In this document: piece by piece, positions 1-9,019 of the stretch
How the letters are laid out: each line of letters starts with the position of its first letter
Position numbering within the stretch: the first letter of the stretch is position 1
Assembly (NCBI GenBank): GCA_050874665.1
Contig: JBNMLC010000001.1
Location: 434,001-498,000 of the forward strand
DNA: 64,000 bases
Direction of reading: 5' to 3'
DNA from: RUG11237 sp050874665
Lineage (GTDB): Bacteria; Bacillota; Clostridia; Lachnospirales; Lachnospiraceae
The notes under the pieces: model-generated
Database searches by the model: none
Told to the model about the DNA's origin: nothing
The model's input: only the letters and a program-made list of their open reading frames with translations
Position numbers and translations under genes: made by a program

Positions 1-26
1 AAAAGGAAACAGAAAAGAGGGAACAT

Positions 27-1835
27 ATGACACAGCAGATTGTGAAAAAAAGAGAGGATATCAGTAGTGAGTATCAATGGGCAATTGAGGATTTGTATGA
101 AAATGATGCTGCCTGGGAACAGGATTATAAGAAGGTATTAGCGCTTTCAGAAAAGATAAAAATTGCACAGGGAAAACTTGCAGATAGTCCGGATACATTG
201 TATCAATTCATGCAAAAGTATGAAGAAATGGGTAAGCTTTCAGAAAAAGTATATGTGTATGCAAATCAAAAACTTCATGAAAACACAGGAAATGCCGTTT
301 ATCAGGGACTTGCGGCAAAGGCACAGGGAATGTTGGTACAAACAGGAGAAGCTACCTCTTTCTTTGAACCGGAACTTTTGAGCATTCCGGAAAAAATATA
401 TCAGGAAATATTAGAAGATAAAAGATTAAAGCCATACCAACATTATTTTGAGGAAATAAGAAGACAGAGAGCTCATATTCTTACAAAAGAGATGGAAGAA
501 TTGCTTTCTTTGGCAGGAGATGTGACCGAAGGGCCGCAGGATATTTTTTCCATGTTTAATAATGCAGATGTACAATTCAAAGAGGTCAAGAGCAGTCAGG
601 GAGAAGTACTTCCTTTAACGCATGGAACATATATTGCATTGTTAGAAAATAGTGACCGAAGCATTCGTGAGCAGGCATTTAATAACCTGTATGAGGTCTA
701 TGCAAAATATAAAAATACATTGTCAGCAATTTATCAGGCAAGTGTAAAGGCAGATGTATTTCAGGCGAAAGCAAGAAAGTATAGTTCTTCAAGAGAAATG
801 GCGTTGGACGGAAGCAATATTCCGTTGTCAGTGTATGATAATTTAATTGAAAGTGTTCATGCACATCTTCCGGCAATGTATCAATATATTGACATTCGAA
901 GTGAAATGTTAGGAATACCACGTCTTCATATGTATGATTTGTATGTTCCAATGGTAGATGATGTCGATATGAAGAAGGACTTTGAAGAAGCAAAGAAAAT
1001 GGTTGTCAAGGGATTAGAGCCGTTGGGTGGCGAATATATTACAATTTTAAAGGAAGGATTTGAACATCGCTGGATTGACATTTATGAAAATATAGGAAAA
1101 CGAAGTGGCGCTTATTCGTGGGGAGCCTATGGAACTCACCCATATGTGCTGATGAATTATAATGGAACGTTAAACCATGTGTTTACACTGGCACATGAAA
1201 TGGGGCATGCATTACATTCTTTTTATTCAGATGCAAATCAAGATTACATTTATGCAGGATATAAGATTTTTGTAGCAGAAGTGGCGTCCACAGTAAATGA
1301 ATCACTGCTGATTCATTATCTGATTGCTCATGCTGACAATGCAAAAGAAAAGGCATATTATTTAAATCATTTTCTGGAACAATTTCGTGGCACATTGTTC
1401 CGTCAGACGATGTTTGCAGAATTTGAAAAAATTACACATGAAATGGTGGAGCGTTCTGAGGCATTAACACCAGAAATCCTGTGTGATGTTTATTTTAATT
1501 TGAATAAAGAATATTTTGGCGAAAATATACATGTAGATTCAGCCATTGCTATGGAATGGGCAAGAATACCTCATTTTTACAATGCCTTTTATGTTTACCA
1601 GTATGCGACAGGATTTTCAGCCGCGATAGCTATCAGCAAAGCAATTCTTGCGGGAGATGAAGAAGTCAAGGAGGGATATTTTAAGTTTTTGAAAAGCGGA
1701 AGTTCCATGTACCCGATAGAATTACTTAAATTATGCAAGGTGGATATGACAACTAAAAAACCGGTAGAAGATGCACTGAACGTATTTGAAGATTTGCTGG
1801 AAGAATTTAAGAATGTAATGAAGGAGTGCAAATAA
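27..1835 (+). CDS. pepF: Oligoendopeptidase F (M3 family zinc peptidase)
   Basis: This is a cytosolic zinc metallopeptidase that trims oligopeptides. The protein has 602 residues, the usual PepF length of about 600. The M3 zinc site is visible: HEMGH at residues 390-394 (His390, catalytic Glu391, His394), with the third ligand Glu418 in the sequence VAEVAST. The N-terminal half is the helical PepF cap. The start ATG follows a GAGGGAA ribosome site by a few bases. glpK begins 24 bp downstream, so the two may be co-transcribed, although no functional link is evident. The family call is secure; the peptide substrates are not knowable from sequence. Confidence 0.96.
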   Translation: MTQQIVKKREDISSEYQWAIEDLYENDAAWEQDYKKVLALSEKIKIAQGKLADSPDTLYQFMQKYEEMGKLSEKVYVYANQKLHENTGNAVYQGLAAKAQGMLVQTGEATSFFEPELLSIPEKIYQEILEDKRLKPYQHYFEEIRRQRAHILTKEMEELLSLAGDVTEGPQDIFSMFNNADVQFKEVKSSQGEVLPLTHGTYIALLENSDRSIREQAFNNLYEVYAKYKNTLSAIYQASVKADVFQAKARKYSSSREMALDGSNIPLSVYDNLIESVHAHLPAMYQYIDIRSEMLGIPRLHMYDLYVPMVDDVDMKKDFEEAKKMVVKGLEPLGGEYITILKEGFEHRWIDIYENIGKRSGAYSWGAYGTHPYVLMNYNGTLNHVFTLAHEMGHALHSFYSDANQDYIYAGYKIFVAEVASTVNESLLIHYLIAHADNAKEKAYYLNHFLEQFRGTLFRQTMFAEFEKITHEMVERSEALTPEILCDVYFNLNKEYFGENIHVDSAIAMEWARIPHFYNAFYVYQYATGFSAAIAISKAILAGDEEVKEGYFKFLKSGSSMYPIELLKLCKVDMTTKKPVEDALNVFEDLLEEFKNVMKECK

Positions 1836-1859
1836 ACAGGCAGAAAGGACAAGTGTAAT

Positions 1860-3350
1860 ATGGAGAAATATATACTTGCAATTGACCAGGGTACTACCAG
1901 TACCAGAGCAGTTTTGTTTGATAAAAAAGGAAATAAAAAGGCATTTTCTCAAAAAGAAATCCCTGTGTATTATAAAAAGCCGGGCTGGGTAGAACAGGAT
2001 GCTAATGAAATCTGGATTAGCGTTATGTATGTCGTAGTAGATTTGATAACATCCAATGACATTAAACCGGAAAGCATAGAGGCCATTGGAATTACGAATC
2101 AGCGAGAAACCACGGTAGTGTGGGATAAAAATACCGGAATACCTATATATCATGCCATTGTCTGGCAGTCTGCCCAGAGTGCGGATATTTGTCACCAGTG
2201 GCAGGATGCCGGATATGAAAAAACAATTTTGGAAAAAACCGGCTTGCGTTTGAATCCATACTTTTCGGCAAGTAAAATTCGTTGGATTTTAGAACATGTG
2301 GAGGGCGCAAGAGAAAAGGCAGAACGTGGGGAACTGATATTTGGAACTATGGATTCGTGGCTTTTGTATCGAATGACGGGAGAACATATACATGTGACAG
2401 ATTATTCGAATGCATCTAGAACCATGTTGTATAATATTTATACTCTAGAATGGGATCAGGAATTATTAGAAATGTTTCAGATTCCCAGGGCAATGCTTCC
2501 AGAGGTGAACAATTCTTCACAGATTTATGGTTATACAGCGCCTTTTCATTTTTTTGGTCTGGAAATTCCGATTGCAGGAATTGCCGGAGATCAACAGGCT
2601 GCGTTGTTTGGACAAAAATGCTTTGAGCAAGGTATGATGAAAAATACATACGGAACGGGTTGTTTTATGCTTATGAATACAGGAAATCGCCCGATGCAGT
2701 CGAAGCATAATATGTTAACAACGATTGCATGGGGCATAAACGGAGAAGTAGAGTATGCATTAGAAGGCAGTGTTTTTTCGGCTGGAAGTGCCATTCAGTG
2801 GCTTAGAGATGAATTGCAATTGATACAGAGTGCGCAGGAAAGTGAGAAGCTTTCAGAGGCTCTGGAAGATAATGGCGGTGTATATATGGTGCCCGCATTT
2901 TCTGGAATGGGTGCACCTTATTGGAATGATGCTATGAAATGTGCGATGGTAGGAATTACCAGGGGAACCACAAAGGCTCATATTGTGCGCGCAGCGTTGG
3001 AGGCTATTGCATATCAGACAAAAGATGTACTTGAATCTATGAGGGAAGACAGCGGTTTGGAAGTGAAAACTTTGCGTGTAGACGGGGGAGCATCAGCAAA
3101 TAATTTCCTGCTACAGTTTCAAAGTGACATATTAGATGTTAATGTAGAGCGTGCCGTCAGTGTGGAGGCAACAGCATTGGGGGCAGCATTTCTTGCGGGT
3201 TTAGCAGTGGGCTTTTGGAAGGATAAAAAGGAATTGTCGAATCTTGATTTCATGGATCATGTCTTTTATCCGAAGATGAATCAAATGGAGAGAGAATCAT
3301 TATACAAGCATTGGAAAAAGGCGGTTGAGGCAACTGAGGGATATTGCTAA
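1860..3350 (+). CDS. glpK: Glycerol kinase
   Basis: The enzyme phosphorylates glycerol with ATP to sn-glycerol 3-phosphate. It is a 496-residue FGGY-family kinase with the N-terminal phosphate-binding motif DQGTTSTRA (residues 8-16) and the GITNQRET and GTGCFML motifs. His230 lies in an FHFFG context, which matches the histidine phosphorylated by HPr of the PTS in low-GC Gram-positive glycerol kinases, so PTS control of activity is likely. It lies 24 bp after pepF with an AGAAAGGA ribosome site. No glpF or glpD is adjacent. A bidirectional terminator follows the gene. Confidence 0.97.
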   Translation: MEKYILAIDQGTTSTRAVLFDKKGNKKAFSQKEIPVYYKKPGWVEQDANEIWISVMYVVVDLITSNDIKPESIEAIGITNQRETTVVWDKNTGIPIYHAIVWQSAQSADICHQWQDAGYEKTILEKTGLRLNPYFSASKIRWILEHVEGAREKAERGELIFGTMDSWLLYRMTGEHIHVTDYSNASRTMLYNIYTLEWDQELLEMFQIPRAMLPEVNNSSQIYGYTAPFHFFGLEIPIAGIAGDQQAALFGQKCFEQGMMKNTYGTGCFMLMNTGNRPMQSKHNMLTTIAWGINGEVEYALEGSVFSAGSAIQWLRDELQLIQSAQESEKLSEALEDNGGVYMVPAFSGMGAPYWNDAMKCAMVGITRGTTKAHIVRAALEAIAYQTKDVLESMREDSGLEVKTLRVDGGASANNFLLQFQSDILDVNVERAVSVEATALGAAFLAGLAVGFWKDKKELSNLDFMDHVFYPKMNQMERESLYKHWKKAVEATEGYC

Positions 3351-3421
3351 GAGAATCGTTGATTTGTTTTAGAAAAGAGATAGAAAAATTGTAATTATAC
3401 AGGTTAATAAGAAATGTAATG

Positions 3422-3460
3422 AAAAAGTTCTGCATGATACAAAACCATGCAGAACTTTTT
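3422..3460. terminator. Bidirectional terminator between glpK and typA
   Basis: A near-perfect 15-bp inverted repeat (3422-3436 with 3446-3460, 9-nt loop) has an A-run on the left and a T-run on the right. It can therefore end transcription from both convergent genes, glpK (+) and typA (-). Confidence 0.9.
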
Positions 3461-3507
3461 CGTTAGAAATATATAGTATAAAATTTTCTGAATGCAGGCA
3501 GTGATAA

Positions 3508-5334
3508 TTAGTTTCTAGAAGCTCTCTTTCTCATAGTAGGATCCAGAATTTTCTTGCGGATTCGAAGATTTTCCGGAGTAACCTCTAAAAGCTCGTCTGT
3601 ATCGATAAAGTCTAATGCCTGTTCCAGACTTAAAATTCTAGGCGGTGTCAAACGTAATGCCTCATCAGCACTGGAGGAACGTGTGTTCGTAAGCTGCTTC
3701 TTTTTACATACGTTTAACTCAATGTCTTCTGTTTTACCGTTCTGACCAATTACCATACCGGCGTATACCTTTTCACCAGGTCCGATAAATAAAGTACCAC
3801 GTTCCTGCGCATTATATAATCCGTAAGTGATAGCTTCACCGGCTTCGAAAGCGATGAGAGAACCCTGTTTTCTATATTGGATTTCTCCTTTGTATGGACC
3901 ATAACCATCAAAGATAGTGTTAATAATACCATTTCCCTTAGTATCTGTCATGAATTCTCCACGGTAACCAATCAGACCACGGGAAGGAATAGAAAACTCT
4001 AATCTTGTGTATCCACCGTTGGAAGCACCCATGTTGCGGAGTTCACCTTTACGCTGGCTTAATTTTTCGATGACAGCACCGGAAAATTCATCGGGCACAT
4101 CAATGTAAGCGAGTTCCATTGGCTCTAATAATTTACCGTTTTCATCTTTTTTATAAAGAACTTCCGCCTTACTTACGGCAAATTCGAAACCTTCACGACG
4201 CATATTTTCAATTAATACAGATAAGTGGAGTTCTCCACGGCCGGATACTTTGAAGCTGTCTGCAGAATCTGTTTCTTCGACACGTAAGCTTACGTCCGTA
4301 TTTAATTCGCGGAACAGACGGTCACGAAGATGTCTGGAAGTTACAAATTTACCTTCTTTACCTGCAAGCGGACTGTCATTTACAAGGAAAGTCATAGCAA
4401 TGGTAGGTTCAGAAATTTTCTGGAATGGAATGGCAACCGGATTTTCCGGGGCACAAATGGTATCACCGATGTGGATGTCTGCAATACCGGAGATAGCAAC
4501 GATAGCACCAATACCAGCCTCGTTTACTTCGACTTTCTTTAAACCATCAAATTCATAAAGCTTGCTGATTTTTACTCGTTTACACAGAGTTTCATCATGT
4601 GCATTTACTAAGACAGCATCCTGATTTACTTTTAAAGAACCATTATCTACCTTACCGACACCGATGCGTCCTACATATTCATTGTAATCAATTGTGCTGA
4701 TTAACACCTGTGTGCTGGCATCCGGATCGCCTTCCGGAGCAGGAATATAGTCAATAATAGTTTCGAATAAAGGCTGCATATCCTTTGGCTCATCAGTTAA
4801 TTCCCGCATGGCATAACCATTTTTGGCGGAAGCATAGACAAATGGGCAGTCTAACTGTTCGTCAGAAGCATCTAAGTCCATAAATAATTCCAAAACTTCA
4901 TCGATTACTTCGTCAGGGCGTGCTTCCGGACGGTCAATTTTATTGATACAGACAATTACTGGAAGATCTAACTCTAATGCTTTCTTTAATACAAATTTTG
5001 TCTGAGGCATGGCACCTTCGAAGGCATCAACCACAAGAACTACACCGTTTACCATTTTTAAGACACGTTCTACTTCGCCACCGAAATCAGCATGTCCAGG
5101 GGTATCGATAATGTTAATTTTAGTATCTTTATAAAATACAGCAGTGTTTTTAGAGAGAATAGTAATACCTCTTTCACGTTCAATATCATTAGAGTCCATT
5201 ACACGTTCGGCAACTTCCTGATTTGAACGGAACACACCACTTTGTTTTAAAAGTTCATCTACCAGGGTAGTTTTACCGTGGTCTACGTGGGCGATAATGG
5301 CAATATTACGAATGTCATCACGTTTCATTTTCAT
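3508..5334 (-). CDS. typA: Translational GTPase TypA/BipA
   Basis: This is an EF-G-like GTPase that binds the ribosome and supports 50S assembly and growth under stress. The protein has 608 residues, as usual for TypA. It shows the G1 loop AHVDHGKT (15-22), G3 DTPGH (77-81) and G4 NKID (131-134), followed by the domain II/III and BipA C-terminal regions. I place the start at the ATG at 5334, 9 nt behind a GAAGGA ribosome site; an upstream in-frame TTG (5364) precedes that site and is unlikely. The gene is transcribed away from the SSB-like gene, with a leader of roughly 100 nt. Confidence 0.96.
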   Translation of the reverse strand: MKMKRDDIRNIAIIAHVDHGKTTLVDELLKQSGVFRSNQEVAERVMDSNDIERERGITILSKNTAVFYKDTKINIIDTPGHADFGGEVERVLKMVNGVVLVVDAFEGAMPQTKFVLKKALELDLPVIVCINKIDRPEARPDEVIDEVLELFMDLDASDEQLDCPFVYASAKNGYAMRELTDEPKDMQPLFETIIDYIPAPEGDPDASTQVLISTIDYNEYVGRIGVGKVDNGSLKVNQDAVLVNAHDETLCKRVKISKLYEFDGLKKVEVNEAGIGAIVAISGIADIHIGDTICAPENPVAIPFQKISEPTIAMTFLVNDSPLAGKEGKFVTSRHLRDRLFRELNTDVSLRVEETDSADSFKVSGRGELHLSVLIENMRREGFEFAVSKAEVLYKKDENGKLLEPMELAYIDVPDEFSGAVIEKLSQRKGELRNMGASNGGYTRLEFSIPSRGLIGYRGEFMTDTKGNGIINTIFDGYGPYKGEIQYRKQGSLIAFEAGEAITYGLYNAQERGTLFIGPGEKVYAGMVIGQNGKTEDIELNVCKKKQLTNTRSSSADEALRLTPPRILSLEQALDFIDTDELLEVTPENLRIRKKILDPTMRKRASRN

Positions 5335-5442
5335 AGTCTTAAGTCCTTCTTTCTTTGAATACAAATGTATAGCGTAACGTGTTTCTTCTATATTATTAGT
5401 TCCTGTGTCGAAAGTTCTCCTTAGAAAAAACAGCTAATATTC

Positions 5443-5470
5443 AGTTTATCATATTTTGGGCATATTACAA
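5443..5470 (-). promoter_or_regulatory. Possible sigma-A promoter for typA
   Basis: On the minus strand there is TTGTAA, a 16-nt spacer and TAAACT, about 100 nt upstream of the typA start. The match to consensus is moderate and the region is AT-rich, so the assignment is tentative. Confidence 0.35.
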
Positions 5471-5562
5471 GTTAAATTGTGCAAATTCGCCATTTTACTT
5501 GAAAACAAAAAGTAAATTAAGAATATTTTAGGAATTTTAATCAATATTATTCAAAAATATAT

Positions 5563-5570
5563 GCTAGAAT
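5563..5570 (+). promoter_or_regulatory. Possible extended -10 promoter for the SSB-like gene
   Basis: The sequence TGCTAGAAT (5562-5570) fits an extended -10 element (TGn followed by TAGAAT). No convincing -35 lies 17 nt upstream. A second TAGAAT occurs at 5665-5670. If the first is used, the mRNA leader is about 140 nt and contains the hairpins at 5601-5635. Confidence 0.35.
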
Positions 5571-5581
5571 TGACGCTAAAA

Positions 5582-5635
5582 CGAAAGAATTTCGCCGGGA
5601 TTTTCTTGAATGTCGAGAAAAGTCGGACGATTTTC
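5582..5635 (+). repeat. Cluster of inverted repeats in the SSB-like gene leader
   Basis: Three dyads are packed together: CGAAA-gaa-TTTCG (5582-5594); TTTTCT (601-606 of the 5 kb block) with AGAAAA (5616-5621); and GAAAA (5617-5621) with TTTTC (5631-5635) around a GGAC loop. The last two share the same AGAAAA arm and cannot form together. The rest of the 384-bp gap between typA and the next gene shows only AT-rich sequence and the tentative promoters. Confidence 0.5.
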
Positions 5636-5718
5636 TTTGCTATTTGGTCTAAAATAGTAAATAATAGAATAGATATATTTATGCAGAGATTACTGATAGA
5701 AGAAGGGAGAAACAATTT

Positions 5719-6345
5719 ATGACAGATAAGGTAATTGAAAACAATCAGGTAACTATGATGGGAGAAATCGCAAGTGATTTTACATTCAGCCATGAAATTT
5801 TTGGTGAAGGATTCTACATGGTGGATTTAAAAGTGAAGCGTTTGAGTGATTCTTCTGACATCATACCACTTATGATTTCAGACCGTCTGATTAACGTGAA
5901 GGAAAATTATGAAGGGGCAAATGTCTGTGTCATCGGACAATTTCGTTCCTATAACAGACATGAGGAAAAGAAAAACCGTCTGGTACTTTCGGTGTTTGTA
6001 AGAGAAATTGAATTTGTAGAAGAAGCAGGTGAAGGTACAAAAACGAATCAGATTTTTTTAGACGGATACATATGTAAGCCACCGGTTTACAGAAAAACTC
6101 CTCTTGGAAGAGAAATTGCGGATTTACTTGTAGCAGTAAATCGTCCATATGGAAAGTCAGATTATATTCCGTGTATCTGCTGGGGAAGAAATGCAAGATT
6201 TGCGGCAGATTTTGCAGTTGGCGGTCATATGCAAATCTGGGGAAGAATCCAGAGCAGAGAATATGTCAAGAAAATCAGTGAAGAAGAGATGGAAAAGCGA
6301 GTGGCATATGAAGTTTCTGTAAGCAAATTGGAATATCTAGAATAA
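5719..6345 (+). CDS. Single-stranded DNA-binding-like protein (two OB folds)
   Basis: The 208-residue protein looks like two consecutive OB-fold modules, roughly residues 8-100 and 108-208. The second half carries an SSB-like segment with GREIADLLVAVNRPYG and IPCICWGRNA, typical of SSB/PriB strands, and LDGYICKPPVYRKTPLG resembles the SSB N-terminal strand. It lacks the acidic DDDxPF tail through which housekeeping SSB recruits partners. It is therefore more likely an accessory SSB than the replicative one. The start is an ATG 7 nt after an AAGGGAG site. The nucleic-acid-binding call is good; the exact role is unknown. Confidence 0.75.
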   Translation: MTDKVIENNQVTMMGEIASDFTFSHEIFGEGFYMVDLKVKRLSDSSDIIPLMISDRLINVKENYEGANVCVIGQFRSYNRHEEKKNRLVLSVFVREIEFVEEAGEGTKTNQIFLDGYICKPPVYRKTPLGREIADLLVAVNRPYGKSDYIPCICWGRNARFAADFAVGGHMQIWGRIQSREYVKKISEEEMEKRVAYEVSVSKLEYLE

Positions 6346-6425
6346 AGGATTGATTAACAGCCTCAATTATGGTAATATTTTGAAATAAGTTAGTTTGGAT
6401 AAAGTAATACTAAAAGAGGTGTGTT

Positions 6426-6911
6426 ATGGAAACAGGACTGATACAGATTTATTGTGGTGATGGACGTGGCAAAACAACAGCGGCCATTGGTCAGGCAATA
6501 CGTGCTGCCAGCCAGGGAAAGACAGTTACCATTATTCAGTTTTTGAAAGGGAGAAACGAAGAGAAAATCAATTTTATTAAGCGGTTAGAACCGGAGATTA
6601 AATTGTTTCGTTTCGAAAAATCAGATGAATTTTATGATAAACTGTCACAGACACAGCAGTCAGAAGAAGTTATGAATATAAGAAATGGAATTAATTTTGC
6701 AAGAAAGGTAGTTCAGACAAGAGGCTGTGATGTTCTGATTCTGGATGAATTATTAGGTCTTCTGGATAATAAAATTATTACGATGGACGATATTCATGAA
6801 ATAACAGAGCATAAGAGTGAAGATATGGAACTTATTTTCACAGGGCGCTATATGAATGATGAACTGATGCAGATTGCAGATTGTGTTTCTAAAGTGGAAA
6901 CACTAAAATAA
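6426..6911 (+). CDS. Cob(I)alamin / cob(I)yrinate adenosyltransferase, CobO/BtuR type
   Basis: The enzyme transfers adenosyl from ATP to the cobalt of corrinoids. The 161-residue protein has the CobA/CobO P-loop GDGRGKTT (residues 11-18) near its N-terminus and the family motif ILDELLGLLD around residues 105-114. It is slightly shorter than typical CobO (about 170-200). No other cobalamin gene is adjacent, so it may serve salvage. The gene ends 5 bp before the dapA promoter. Members of this family in Clostridia sometimes lack proven activity. Confidence 0.85.
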   Translation: METGLIQIYCGDGRGKTTAAIGQAIRAASQGKTVTIIQFLKGRNEEKINFIKRLEPEIKLFRFEKSDEFYDKLSQTQQSEEVMNIRNGINFARKVVQTRGCDVLILDELLGLLDNKIITMDDIHEITEHKSEDMELIFTGRYMNDELMQIADCVSKVETLK

Positions 6912-6916
6912 GCCAG

Positions 6917-6945
6917 TTGACAAGAAGATGTAATAGTGCTATATT
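6917..6945 (+). promoter_or_regulatory. Sigma-A promoter of the dapA riboswitch leader
   Basis: A consensus -35 TTGACA (6917-6922), a 17-nt spacer and -10 TATATT (6940-6945) put the start near 6952. This is about 40 nt before the lysine riboswitch. Confidence 0.85.
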
Positions 6946-6987
6946 CATATGTAGTAAGGCTTTTGACCAATACAATAAGTAAATAAG

Positions 6988-7156
6988 AAAGATAGAGGTT
7001 GCACTGTTTAATAGTACATTGTCTGATGTTGCAGAAACAGAAGAGGATAATGGAAAGGAAACCGTGCCGAAAGGCAGATTTTTCTGTGGGGTTTGCCTTG
7101 GGCATGCAGTGAAGAACTGTATGACTGTCATCTAAAAAGATGGTGCGCTATCGAGG
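6988..7156 (+). ncRNA. Lysine riboswitch (L box)
   Basis: The 320-bp gap between the adenosyltransferase and dapA holds an L-box aptamer. The P1 stem pairs GATAG (6991-6995) with CTATC (7148-7152). In between, in the right order, are the conserved blocks AGAGG-TTGCA, AATAGTA, GTGCCGAAAGGCA, GCCTTGGGC, GACTGTCAT and GGTGCGCTATC. These match the lysine riboswitch core as I know it. It is followed by a terminator and then dapA, consistent with lysine-induced premature termination of diaminopimelate/lysine synthesis. Confidence 0.93.
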
Positions 7157-7180
7157 AATAGAAGAATAAGTTAATTCTAT

Positions 7181-7211
7181 AGGAATCGACAGGGTTGTCG
7201 GTTCCTGTTTT
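7181..7211 (+). terminator. Intrinsic terminator of the lysine riboswitch
   Basis: An 11-bp stem with one G-T pair (7181-7191 with 7196-7206, loop GGGT) is followed by GTTTTAAT. It ends 20 nt before the dapA start. It is the expression platform of the upstream aptamer, giving OFF with lysine bound. Confidence 0.85.
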
Positions 7212-7231
7212 AATATTAAGGAGGAATTTGT

Positions 7232-8122
7232 ATGTCAATTTTTAAAGGCGCAGGTGTAGCTATTATTACACCGTTTCATGAAGATGGTTCTGTAAATTAT
7301 GAAAAATTAGGTGAATTGATTGAATTTCAGATTGCGAATAAGACAGATGCAATTATTATCTGTGGAACTACAGGTGAGGCATCAACGTTAACACATGAAG
7401 AACACTTAGAATGTATTAAATATACAATAGATAAAGTTGCAAAGAGAGTTCCTGTTATTGCGGGAACAGGTTCTAACTGTACGGAAACAGCAATTTATTT
7501 ATCACAGGAAGCAGAAAAGTACGGTGCAGATGCATTACTCGTAGTGACTCCTTACTATAATAAAGCAACACAGAAGGGATTGATTGCACATTATACGGCA
7601 GTAGCGAATTCAGTAAAAGTTCCTATTATTATGTATAATGTACCATCTAGAACAGGCTGCAACATTCAGCCGGAAACAGCAGTTACACTAGCTAAAAATC
7701 TAGAAAATATTGTGGGGATTAAAGAGGCAAGCGGAAATATTTCCCAGGTAGCTAAATTAATGCAGTTAGCAGATGGCTGTATTGATTTATACTCAGGTAA
7801 TGACGATCAGATTGTACCGATTCTTTCCTTAGGCGGACTTGGTGTTATTTCTGTACTGTCCAATGTGGCACCAACGCAGACTCATGATATTGTAGAGTTA
7901 TATATGAATGGAAAGGTGCAGGAAAGTGCAAAATTACAGTTAAAGGCACTTCCACTCATTCATCAGTTGTTCTGTGAAGTGAATCCGATTCCTGTAAAAG
8001 CAGCAGTAAATCTTATGGGAATGGAAGCAGGACCACTTCGTATGCCAATGACTGAAATGGAAGATGCACATAAAGAAGAATTGAAAAAAGCAATGAAAGA
8101 ATTTGGCATAAAAGTGAAATAA
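7232..8122 (+). CDS. dapA: 4-hydroxy-tetrahydrodipicolinate synthase
   Basis: The enzyme condenses pyruvate with aspartate semialdehyde, the committed step toward diaminopimelate and lysine. It is a 296-residue TIM-barrel aldolase. The Schiff-base Lys164 is in VGIKEASG, Tyr135 is in MYNVPSRTG, and CGTTGEAS (residues about 45-52) is the substrate loop. The ribosome site AAGGAGGAA is 7 nt before the ATG. dapB follows within 41 bp. Expression is controlled by the lysine riboswitch directly upstream. Confidence 0.98.
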   Translation: MSIFKGAGVAIITPFHEDGSVNYEKLGELIEFQIANKTDAIIICGTTGEASTLTHEEHLECIKYTIDKVAKRVPVIAGTGSNCTETAIYLSQEAEKYGADALLVVTPYYNKATQKGLIAHYTAVANSVKVPIIMYNVPSRTGCNIQPETAVTLAKNLENIVGIKEASGNISQVAKLMQLADGCIDLYSGNDDQIVPILSLGGLGVISVLSNVAPTQTHDIVELYMNGKVQESAKLQLKALPLIHQLFCEVNPIPVKAAVNLMGMEAGPLRMPMTEMEDAHKEELKKAMKEFGIKVK

Positions 8123-8163
8123 TATTACTATAAAGTACATTTTGTTGTGTGATGGAGGATAAA

Positions 8164-8928
8164 ATGGTTAAAATAATTATGCATGGCTGCAACGGAAAAA
8201 TGGGGCAGGTAATCAGCAGTATTGTAAAAGAAGATGAAAATGCAGAAATTGTCGCAGGAATTGATGTATCAGATCATATTAAGAATGAGTACCCTGTGTT
8301 TCAAAGTATCAGCGAATGTAATATACAGGCAGATGTTGTCATTGATTTTGCAGCGGCAGCAGCAGTGGATTCGTTATTGGATTACTGCGAGGAAAAAGGT
8401 ATTCCGGTGGTGTTGTGTACTACAGGATTATCAGAAGAACAGTTAGAAAGAATTCCAAAAGCTGCAAAAAAGACAGCAGTATTGAAATCTGCAAATATGT
8501 CATTAGGCATTAATATGCTTTTAAAATTATTAAAAGAAGTGACAGGGATTCTTGCACCGGCAGGCTATGATATTGAAATTGTAGAAAAACATCATAATCA
8601 GAAAGTAGATGCACCAAGTGGCACAGCGTTGGCATTGGCAGATTCCATAAACGAAACATTAGATAATGAATATGCATATAATTATGACAGAAGCAAAGAA
8701 CGCAAAAAGAGAGAAAAGAAAGAAATTGGAATCAGTGCAGTAAGAGGCGGAACCATTGTAGGAGAACATGAGGTGATTTTCGCAGGAATTGATGAAGTTA
8801 TTGAATTTAAACATACCGCATATTCTAAGGCAGTGTTTGCTAAGGGTGCAGTTCAGGCAGCTAAATTTCTAAGCGGAAAGCCGGCAGGCATGTATGATAT
8901 GGCAGATGTAATTGACGCAGAAAGTTAA
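8164..8928 (+). CDS. dapB: 4-hydroxy-tetrahydrodipicolinate reductase
   Basis: The enzyme reduces the DapA product with NAD(P)H to tetrahydrodipicolinate. The protein has 254 residues: a Rossmann N-terminus with HGCNGKMGQ (residues 6-14) and the DapB signature EKHHNQKVDAPSGTA holding the catalytic His and Lys. I choose the ATG at 8164, just after GGAGGAT (8154-8160); a GTG at 8149 lies before the ribosome site. It is the second gene of the riboswitch-controlled dap unit. Confidence 0.97.
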   Translation: MVKIIMHGCNGKMGQVISSIVKEDENAEIVAGIDVSDHIKNEYPVFQSISECNIQADVVIDFAAAAAVDSLLDYCEEKGIPVVLCTTGLSEEQLERIPKAAKKTAVLKSANMSLGINMLLKLLKEVTGILAPAGYDIEIVEKHHNQKVDAPSGTALALADSINETLDNEYAYNYDRSKERKKREKKEIGISAVRGGTIVGEHEVIFAGIDEVIEFKHTAYSKAVFAKGAVQAAKFLSGKPAGMYDMADVIDAES

Positions 8929-9019
8929 AAATAAAAATACGAATAAAACACTTCTTTTTGGGAAATATTAAGACAAAGAGCAGGGCTCTTAATAGATTAA
9001 AAAAGGAGTGTTTTATATT

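Noticed and set aside
6848..7131. Two overlapping minus-strand frames in the dapA leader
   Set aside because: The region is a lysine riboswitch and promoter on the + strand; the frames have no ribosome site and only arise by chance.
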